Source: JAMCRM01 sp041685075
GTDB taxonomy: Bacteria > Acidobacteriota > Terriglobia > Bryobacterales > Bryobacteraceae
Length of the DNA: 6,400 nt
NCBI GenBank assembly: GCA_041685075.1
Contig: JAWLGN010000309.1
Location: forward strand, 1 to 6,400
Direction: 5' to 3'
Part shown: in pieces, positions 1 to 4,223 of the stretch
How the letters are laid out: the number at the start of each line of letters is the position of its first letter
Position numbering within the stretch: the first letter of the stretch is position 1
Made by a program: the position numbers and the translations under genes
The notes under the pieces: generated by a model
Seen by the model: only the letters and a program-made list of their open reading frames with translations
What the model was told of the DNA's origin: nothing
Databases searched by the model: none

Positions 1-612
1 GTAGCAGCGCTCCGTCACCACCGTATCGCTGCGCCGCCACTCGCCCTCCAGCAGGCGGAACATGGTGATGCGGCACTGGGCCAGCCCGCTCTGCGGGTCG
101 AAGCCGCCGCCCCGGATCAGCAGCACGTGGTCCGGCTCCACGATGGCCGAATCGCCCTGCCAGTGGTCCTTGTAGGCTTCCAGGATCAGCATGTCGAAGA
201 AGAACAGGCCCCCGGCCTCGAGCGCGGCGGCCACGTTGCGGAACGTGCGCGCCAGGTCTTCCTCGGTCAGCATGTGGTTCAGGGTGTCGAAGGTGGAAAC
301 CGCGGCGCTGAACGGTCCCTGGGCCACGAACTCGCGGGCATCGGCCACGTGAATTTGGGCCTCCGGCGCGTTTCGCCGCGCGCAGGCGGCCATCTCCGGC
401 GAGAGTTCCACGCCCGTCACCTGGAAGCCGTGCTTCACCAGCCGGGCGGTCAGGTGGCCCGTCCCGCAGCCCACGTCCAGGACGCTGGCACCCTCCGGCA
501 GTTTCGCCAGCAGCAGACGCTTGGTCAGGGGAAAGGCGCAGCTATGGAACGCCTGGTCCCAGTAGCGGTCGTAAAACCACGCGAAGGCGTCGTAAGCAGG
601 TGGGTCCGTCAC
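1..612 (-). CDS. Class I SAM-dependent methyltransferase (3' end beyond window)
   Basis: The visible part is 204 codons, open to the left edge, so the C-terminus is missing. The protein begins MTDPPAYDAFAWFYDRYWDQ. It carries the glycine-rich SAM-binding loop VLDVGCGTG at residues 44-52, the acidic end of strand beta-2 at E69 (VTGVELSPEM), a D91 in VADAREF that fits the adenine-contacting position, and FDTLNHM at about 108-114 in the motif-IV region. This is a Rossmann-fold methyltransferase of the Methyltransf_11/25 type, a cytoplasmic enzyme moving a methyl group from S-adenosylmethionine to an unknown small molecule or other acceptor. The start is the GTG at 612-610: an in-frame TGA lies two codons upstream (618-616) and no ATG follows in the first 70 codons. 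The Shine-Dalgarno is poor; GAAAG abuts the start. It diverges from the cyclophilin gene. The substrate cannot be told from the sequence. Confidence 0.92.
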   Translation of the reverse strand, partial: MTDPPAYDAFAWFYDRYWDQAFHSCAFPLTKRLLLAKLPEGASVLDVGCGTGHLTARLVKHGFQVTGVELSPEMAACARRNAPEAQIHVADAREFVAQGPFSAAVSTFDTLNHMLTEEDLARTFRNVAAALEAGGLFFFDMLILEAYKDHWQGDSAIVEPDHVLLIRGGGFDPQSGLAQCRITMFRLLEGEWRRSDTVVTERCY

Positions 613-674
613 CTTTCACTGTCGCATAAACCAGCCCGGCGCCGCGCGTCGCCATGATAGACTTGAGCAGTCCC
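613..674. promoter_or_regulatory. Short divergent intergenic region between methyltransferase and cyclophilin
   Basis: These 62 bp separate two divergent start codons, so they should hold both promoters unless these lie inside the genes. On the minus strand TATCAT (659-654) is one mismatch from the consensus -10 and would give a leader of about 35 nt for the methyltransferase; no good -35 lies upstream of it. On the plus strand CATAAA (625-630) is a weak -10 candidate for the cyclophilin. No operator-like palindrome was noticed. The assignment is tentative. Confidence 0.3.
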
Positions 675-1331
675 ATGCGCATTCCGGTACGTTTCCACGC
701 GGCGCTGGCCGCGGCCCTCGGGCTGGCCCTGTGCGCCTGTTCTTCCGCTCCTCCGCCCGAGAAAGAAACTGTCAAGAAGGCGCCGGAGCGCGTCCCGGAG
801 GTCTACCGGGTCCAGTTCGATACCAGCAAGGGGCCATTCACCGTCGAAGTGACCCGTGCCTGGGCCCCCCACGGCGCCGACCATTTCTACAATCTCGTCC
901 ATACCGGTTTCTACGACGGCGCCCGCTTCTACCGCGTGGTGCGCAACTACGTGGCGCAGTTCGGCATCGCCGCCGACCCCGACCTGAACCGCCTCTGGGG
1001 ATCCACCGCCATCCCCGACGACCCCGTCAAGGAGAGCAACCGCAAGGGCACCCTGGCCTTCGCCATGCGCGGCCCGGGAACCCGCACCACCCAGGTCTTC
1101 ATCAACCTGAAGGATAACCGCGCGCTCGATAAGGACGGCTTCGCGCCCTTCGGCGTGGTCGTCTCCGGCATGGAGGTGGTCGAGAGCCTGTACAACTCCT
1201 ACGGCGATTTGCCGCCGCGCGGTGCCGGTCCCGATCCCAAGCTCATCGAGACCCAGGGCAACGCCTATCTGGAGAGCCGCTTCCCCCGGCTCGACGTCAT
1301 CCGCAAGGCCACCATCGAACCGGCGGGTTGA
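675..1331 (+). CDS. Cyclophilin-type peptidyl-prolyl cis-trans isomerase, predicted lipoprotein
   Basis: The protein has 218 residues from the ATG at 675. An upstream in-frame ATG at 654 would add seven residues (MIDLSSP). I prefer 675 because it begins a compact signal peptide (MRIPVRFHAALAAALGLAL) and has a GAG at 664-666 as a weak ribosome site. The signal ends in a lipobox-like LCAC, with C22 the likely lipidated cysteine, followed by a Pro/Lys-rich spacer to about residue 42. The cyclophilin domain spans about 44-178. FYRVVRNYVAQFG matches the family signature, with R87 and Q95 at the catalytic Arg and Gln positions; TTQVFIN supplies Q140 and F142, and FAPFG (157-160) the later core phenylalanine. 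The tryptophan of eukaryotic cyclophilins is absent, as in many bacterial members. It probably speeds proline isomerisation during folding of exported proteins, anchored to a membrane facing the periplasm. About 40 C-terminal residues extend past the core and were not assigned. Confidence 0.93.
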   Translation: MRIPVRFHAALAAALGLALCACSSAPPPEKETVKKAPERVPEVYRVQFDTSKGPFTVEVTRAWAPHGADHFYNLVHTGFYDGARFYRVVRNYVAQFGIAADPDLNRLWGSTAIPDDPVKESNRKGTLAFAMRGPGTRTTQVFINLKDNRALDKDGFAPFGVVVSGMEVVESLYNSYGDLPPRGAGPDPKLIETQGNAYLESRFPRLDVIRKATIEPAG

Positions 1332-1364
1332 GGGCCGGGTGCTATAATCGACTTCGCCCGCCGG
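1320..1364. repeat. 8-bp inverted repeat flanking the cyclophilin stop codon and a -10 box
   Basis: CCGGCGGG at 1320-1327 and CCCGCCGG at 1357-1364 are perfect reverse complements separated by 29 bp. In RNA the stem could extend by a U-G pair (1328/1356). The loop contains the cyclophilin TGA (1329-1331) and the TATAAT at 1343-1348. There is no T tract after it, so it is not a standard intrinsic terminator. It could be an operator, an mRNA hairpin or chance in G+C-rich DNA. Confidence 0.4.
1340..1348 (+). promoter_or_regulatory. Extended -10 promoter upstream of the transpeptidase gene
   Basis: TGCTATAAT is a perfect extended -10 element (TG, one base, TATAAT), lying 9 bp after the cyclophilin stop. 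The region where a -35 should sit (about 1320-1325, CCGGCG) does not resemble TTGACA, which extended -10 promoters can tolerate. Transcription would begin near 1355. A perfect TATAAT is rare by chance at this base composition, and the only other plus-strand copy I found is also in a gap before a gene (4197-4202). It likely drives the transpeptidase and thioesterase genes independently of the cyclophilin. Confidence 0.6.
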
Positions 1365-1396
1365 GAAGGCCTGATGGCGGCGCGCCACATTCAACC

Positions 1397-2491
1397 ATGC
1401 GTTCCGGAATCGCCTGGCTGCTGGCGGCGGCACTGCTCCAGACGGCCGCGTGGGCGCAGAGTGCCCGCCCATCCGCCGGTAAGACCCACACCACCGTGCG
1501 GAAGCGCGCGCGGAAGCAGGCACGCCCTCGGCCCGTCATCGACCCGACCGCCGGCGACCGCACCGGCGGCGACGACCTCGCCATTCGCCGCGCCGCCATT
1601 GACGCGCTCGCCGGGCGTAACGGCAGCGTGGTGGTGGTGGACCCCTCGACGGGCCGCGTCCTGACCATCGTCAACCAGAAACTGGCCTTCAGCGAAGGCT
1701 TCATCCCCTGTTCCACCATCAAGCTGGTGACGGCGCTGGCCGCCCTCAGCGAGGGCATCGTCGACCGCGATACGCCGCTCCGCCTCAACCGCTCCACGAC
1801 CATGAACATGACCACTGCGCTGGCCGTGTCGAACAACCCCTACTTCGCCATCCTGGGCAACCGGCTGGGCTTCGAGCGCGTGCGCCGCTACGCCCGCATG
1901 TTCGGGCTGGGCGAGAAAGCCAGCCTGGATATCGAGGGCGAACAGCCCGGCGTGCTGCCCCGGGAGCCGCCCGCCAACGGCGGCGTGGGCCGCATGACCA
2001 GTTTCGGCGACGGTATCCTCCAGACCCCCCTGGAACTGGCCGCCCTGCTCTCCGCCATCGCCAACGGCGGGACCCTGTACTACCTCCAGTACCCGCGCTC
2101 GAAACAGGAACTCGATGAATTCGTCCCCCGCATCAAGCGCCGCGTCGAGATCGAGCCCTGGCTCCCGGACATCAAAGTCGGTATGCGCGCCGCCGTCGAG
2201 TTCGGCACCGCCCGCCGCGCCGCCTACCACCCGAACGAACCCGTGCTCGGCAAGACCGGCACCTGCACGGACTACCGCTTCCCCACCCACATGGGCTGGT
2301 TCGGCGCTTTCAACGACGTCGACCGCAACCCGCTCGTGGTGGTGGTGATGCTCACCGGCGGCAGCACCGTCACCGGTGGAGTGGCCTCGGCGGTCGCGGG
2401 CAGCTTCTACCACCAGTTATCCACTCAGAATTACTTTGCCGCCGGGGGTGGGCCGCAACTCTATTCCGCCCCGCTTTGCTGCGGCTTATGA
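1397..2491 (+). CDS. Small penicillin-binding protein: exported stand-alone transpeptidase domain
   Basis: The protein has 364 residues. It begins with a Sec signal peptide (MRSGIAWLLAAALLQTAAWA, cleavage near AWA-Q), then a basic Arg/Lys-rich linker (about 25-46). The penicillin-binding transpeptidase domain follows from about residue 72. All three active-site motifs are present: S106-T-I-K109 (nucleophilic serine), S145-N-N147, and K286-T-G. The stretch SFGDGILQTPLELA (202-215) is typical of FtsI/PBP2-like class B transpeptidases. The dimerisation domain of full-length class B proteins (usually over 550 residues) is missing. It should form or edit peptidoglycan cross-links in the periplasm. 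Class D beta-lactamases share SxxK and KTG, but the SxN and SFGxGI-like segments favour a transpeptidase. The start is the only ATG in frame near the signal peptide, though it has no Shine-Dalgarno; an in-frame TTG at 1328 lies upstream of the promoter and is unlikely. The thioesterase gene follows after 10 bp. Confidence 0.9.
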   Translation: MRSGIAWLLAAALLQTAAWAQSARPSAGKTHTTVRKRARKQARPRPVIDPTAGDRTGGDDLAIRRAAIDALAGRNGSVVVVDPSTGRVLTIVNQKLAFSEGFIPCSTIKLVTALAALSEGIVDRDTPLRLNRSTTMNMTTALAVSNNPYFAILGNRLGFERVRRYARMFGLGEKASLDIEGEQPGVLPREPPANGGVGRMTSFGDGILQTPLELAALLSAIANGGTLYYLQYPRSKQELDEFVPRIKRRVEIEPWLPDIKVGMRAAVEFGTARRAAYHPNEPVLGKTGTCTDYRFPTHMGWFGAFNDVDRNPLVVVVMLTGGSTVTGGVASAVAGSFYHQLSTQNYFAAGGGPQLYSAPLCCGL

Positions 2492-2492
2492 T

Positions 2493-2497
2493 GGAGA
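2493..2497 (+). promoter_or_regulatory. Ribosome binding site deciding a TTG start for the thioesterase
   Basis: GGAGA lies 4 nt before the TTG at 2502, just after the transpeptidase stop (TGA 2489-2491). The alternative in-frame ATG at 2541 has no comparable site. The close spacing suggests translation coupled to the upstream gene. Confidence 0.6.
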
Positions 2498-2501
2498 CCG
2501 A

Positions 2502-2975
2502 TTGAGCGAGAAACAAGATCCTTTGGACGATTTCCCCGTAATGGTGGACTTCCCCGTACTGTGGGGCGACCACGACGCCTTCGGGCACGTGAACAACACC
2601 GTCTACCTGCGCTGGTGCGAGACCGCGCGCGTCGAGTACCTGCGGCGCATTGCCCTGTGGCAGGAGCGCGAGGGCCACGGCCTGGGCCCCATCGTGGCCA
2701 GCATCGCGGTGGACTACCACCGCCCCGTCACCTACCCCGACCGCGTACGCGTGAGCGCGCGCGTTACCCGCATCGGCAACAGCAGTTTCCAGATGGACCA
2801 TTTGGTGGTGAGCGATGCCCTGGGCGCCACTGCCGCCAGTGTCACCTCCGTGCTGGTGGTCTACGACTACGATGCGCGCAAGCCCGTCCCCATGCCGGCT
2901 GCCGTGCGGGAGAGCATCGAGCGGCTGGAAGGCCGCATCTTCGAAGCCGCCGGTCAGCGCGGAAACAGCCGGTAG
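2502..2975 (+). CDS. Acyl-CoA thioesterase, 4HBT hot-dog fold (YbgC-like)
   Basis: The protein has 157 residues from the TTG start, a normal length for single-domain 4-hydroxybenzoyl-CoA thioesterase family members. The frame is open further upstream (to an ATG at 2376), but that part lies inside the transpeptidase gene and resembles nothing. The family hallmark WGDHDAFGHVNNTVYLRW is at residues 21-38: D25, followed by GHVNN, matches the catalytic Asp and the start of the long hot-dog helix. The strands VASIAVDYHRPVTYPDRVRV (66-85) and SSFQMDHLVV (94-103) fit the rest of the fold. It should hydrolyse acyl-CoA or a related thioester in the cytoplasm, usually as a dimer or tetramer; the substrate is not evident. 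It follows the transpeptidase gene by 10 bp, probably as the last gene of that transcript. Its 3' end overlaps the convergent gene by 22 bp. Confidence 0.9.
   Translation: MSEKQDPLDDFPVMVDFPVLWGDHDAFGHVNNTVYLRWCETARVEYLRRIALWQEREGHGLGPIVASIAVDYHRPVTYPDRVRVSARVTRIGNSSFQMDHLVVSDALGATAASVTSVLVVYDYDARKPVPMPAAVRESIERLEGRIFEAAGQRGNSR
2954..2975. other. 22-bp convergent overlap of two coding regions
   Basis: The thioesterase stop TAG (2973-2975, plus strand) lies inside the unknown gene, whose own stop (TGA, 2956-2954 on the minus strand) lies inside the thioesterase gene. Both tails are therefore read from the same DNA. There is no room for a conventional terminator between them and no hairpin with a T tract is visible. 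Confidence 0.85.
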
Positions 2976-3556
2976 CCGCGTCCCGGCGGAAACCATCCGG
3001 CCAGCAGTTCCAATCGCCCGCGCAGCGCCCGTGGGTCCAGGTGCTCGGGCCCCGTCCGCACCGTCACGTCGTGCCATAGGGCATGCACGTACTCGGCGGC
3101 GGTGCCGGCGAAGGCCGCGCGTGCGTACCGCTCGAGCGCCCTGCGGCTGCGCGCCGACGCCCGTCCGGCAAACAGGCGGCGCTTCTCCTCCAGCGCCGCC
3201 TCATCGATCTCGCCCGGGGTGCCGGCACGGATCTCCGCTCCCAGCAGCCTCCACCAGGCTTCCAGTTCCGGCTGCCGCAGCCGCTCCCACAGGGCTTGCC
3301 CCAGGCACACCAGCAGCTCTATCGCTACGTCGTGATCCGGCGTTCCGGCAACCGCTACCGCGATCTCGATGCGGTCTCCGGTATCGGTCCACTGGGAGGC
3401 GGCGGAGTTCTCCAGTGTCTCGGGTAGCCGCAGCACGCACCGTGGCAGCCGTTGCGCCATGGCGGGCGGCACGGCGCGCACCGCCGGGCGGATGAACTCC
3501 CGCGCCAGCGCCGCCTCCGCCGGCGGCGCCAGTTCCCAGCCGTGCGCCAGCCGCAT
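2954..3556 (-). CDS. Unrecognised 200-residue cytoplasmic protein, coupled to a flavoprotein gene
   Basis: I do not recognise this family. The protein has 200 residues, no signal peptide and no membrane segment. It is rich in Ala, Arg, Leu and Glu and looks mostly helical. Visible segments are a hydrophobic strand-like IEIAVAVAG (63-71), an apparent amphipathic helix with HDVAIELLVCLGQALW (75-90), a paired tryptophan at 101-102, an acidic/basic helical stretch (about 117-150), and a C-terminal EYVHALWHDVTVRTG (155-169) and LLAGWFPPGRGYRLF (184-198) that look like a conserved tail. The start ATG at 3556 lies 4 bases after the TGA of the flavoprotein gene on the same strand, with no good Shine-Dalgarno, which fits translational coupling. 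Its third-position G+C bias matches neighbouring genes, which supports real coding. The TGA at 2956-2954 lies inside the convergent thioesterase gene. Histidines (H75, H158, H162) and nearby acids could bind metal, but no HExxH is present, so no function is assigned. Confidence 0.75.
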   Translation of the reverse strand: MRLAHGWELAPPAEAALAREFIRPAVRAVPPAMAQRLPRCVLRLPETLENSAASQWTDTGDRIEIAVAVAGTPDHDVAIELLVCLGQALWERLRQPELEAWWRLLGAEIRAGTPGEIDEAALEEKRRLFAGRASARSRRALERYARAAFAGTAAEYVHALWHDVTVRTGPEHLDPRALRGRLELLAGWFPPGRGYRLFPR

Positions 3557-3560
3557 CGCG

Positions 3561-4139
3561 TCAGCCCGGCGCTTCGAGCTTCTTCAGCAGCCAGGCCATG
3601 TTCCGTCCCAGCGCCTGCATGGTGCGGATGCCTTCCGGGTCGCGCTCCGCGTCTCCGGGATCCTTGGCCACGGAAACGTTCCAGTAGCTCGAACCCGGCA
3701 CCATCATTTCGTTGATCAGGAAGAAGTGGTTGAGCGTATCGAAGGCGTGCAGCCCGCCCGCGCGGCGCATGGCCACCACTCCGGCTCCCACCTTGCGCCG
3801 CAGCAGGCCGCCGTTGGCCCGCGCCACGTATCCCGTGCGGTCGATCAGCGCCTTCATCTCCGCGGTGACGTTGCTGAAGTAGGTGGGGGAGCCGAGCACC
3901 ACCCCGTCGGCCGCGAAGATCTTCTCCATGAACCCGTTCGCGTCGTCCTCCACCGAGCAGCGCGAGTCCTTCCGGACCATGCACTTCAGGCACGCGCCGC
4001 AGCCGCGAATGTTGGATCCTCCAACCTGCACCAACTCCGTCGCGATGCCCTCGGCTTCCAGTTCCTGCAACACGCAGTTGAGCAAATGCGCGGTGTTCCC
4101 GCCCGGCCGCGGGCTGCCGTTCAATGCGATCACCTTCAT
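3561..4139 (-). CDS. Iron-sulfur flavoprotein / NADPH-dependent FMN reductase family oxidoreductase
   Basis: The protein has 192 residues from the ATG at 4139 (MKVIALNGSPR). In-frame ATGs at 4151 and 4184 would add a non-homologous leader, so I reject them. The flavodoxin-like fold is shown by the FMN phosphate loop GSPRPGGNTAHLL (8-20) and the flavin-contacting GSPTYFSNVTAEMKALIDRT (83-102). Between them lies CGACLKC...C, cysteines 47, 50, 53 and 61 (CX2CX2CX7C), matching the compact motif that binds a [4Fe-4S] cluster in Isf-type iron-sulfur flavoproteins. The later GGLHAFDTLNHFFLINEMM (128-146) and PGSSYWN (148-154) look typical of bacterial members. It should be a cytoplasmic electron-transfer flavoprotein or quinone/nitro-type reductase; the physiological partner is unknown. 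It is the first gene of a minus-strand pair with the unknown gene 4 bases downstream, and diverges from the TonB-dependent receptor. Confidence 0.9.
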   Translation of the reverse strand: MKVIALNGSPRPGGNTAHLLNCVLQELEAEGIATELVQVGGSNIRGCGACLKCMVRKDSRCSVEDDANGFMEKIFAADGVVLGSPTYFSNVTAEMKALIDRTGYVARANGGLLRRKVGAGVVAMRRAGGLHAFDTLNHFFLINEMMVPGSSYWNVSVAKDPGDAERDPEGIRTMQALGRNMAWLLKKLEAPG

Positions 4140-4196
4140 CACGCCAATCATATCGCGGCCGCTCTCACCCAGACCCGTCCCCACGCGGCGCCGGGC

Positions 4197-4202
4197 TATA
4201 AT
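4197..4202 (+). promoter_or_regulatory. -10 box TATAAT upstream of the TonB-dependent receptor
   Basis: The context GGGCTATAATGT shares GCTATAAT with the promoter at 1341-1348. No TTGACA-like -35 is found 17 bp upstream (4174-4179, CCCGTC). Transcription would begin near 4209, giving a short leader of about 15 nt that just includes the GAG of the putative ribosome site (4212-4214). Confidence 0.55.
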
Positions 4203-4211
4203 GTCCCCTTT

Positions 4212-4217
4212 GAGAAA
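4212..4217 (+). promoter_or_regulatory. Ribosome binding site deciding a TTG start for the receptor
   Basis: GAGAAA lies 6 nt before the TTG at 4224. No in-frame ATG or GTG exists between the -10 box and the signal peptide, and the ATG at 4201 is out of frame. The A-rich stretch stands out from the local G+C-rich DNA. Confidence 0.5.
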
Positions 4218-4223
4218 ACCGCC

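Larger units (their letters stand above)
4140..4223. promoter_or_regulatory. Divergent intergenic region, flavoprotein and TonB-dependent receptor
   Basis: These 84 bp separate two divergent starts. The plus-strand TATAAT at 4197-4202 is listed separately. On the minus strand TATGAT (4152-4147) resembles a -10 and would place transcription at about the flavoprotein ATG, implying a leaderless message if real. An 8-bp palindrome GCGGCCGC lies at 4155-4162, and GTCCCC occurs twice (4177-4182, 4203-4208). Neither is a known operator, and no Fur-like A+T-rich box is visible. Confidence 0.35.

Noticed and set aside
127..657. Plus-strand open frame of 176 codons opposite the methyltransferase
   Set aside because: The minus strand has the SAM-binding motif and a continuous methyltransferase frame. 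The plus frame lacks motifs.
609..1523. Minus-strand open frame (304 codons) opposite the cyclophilin gene
   Set aside because: It spans two genes and a promoter region, has no recognisable domain and is explained by biased codon use on the sense strand.
1626..2349. Two GTGGTGGTGG runs (about 1628-1639 and 2335-2348) as possible tandem repeats
   Set aside because: Both encode Val-rich core beta-strands of the transpeptidase fold (SVVVVDP and LVVVVML) and are too short to be a repeat element.
1391..2413. Minus-strand open frame (340 codons) with a histidine run opposite the transpeptidase
   Set aside because: The His-rich stretches are the reverse of valine-codon runs (GTGGTGGTG) in the transpeptidase beta-strands. 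The sense strand has all catalytic motifs.
270..3755. FDTLNH appears in both the methyltransferase and the flavoprotein
   Set aside because: The two proteins have different folds, and the six residues lie in unrelated positions. I treat it as coincidence.
4155..4162. GCGGCCGC palindrome as an operator
   Set aside because: An 8-bp GC palindrome is not unusual at this composition and no flanking symmetry extends it.
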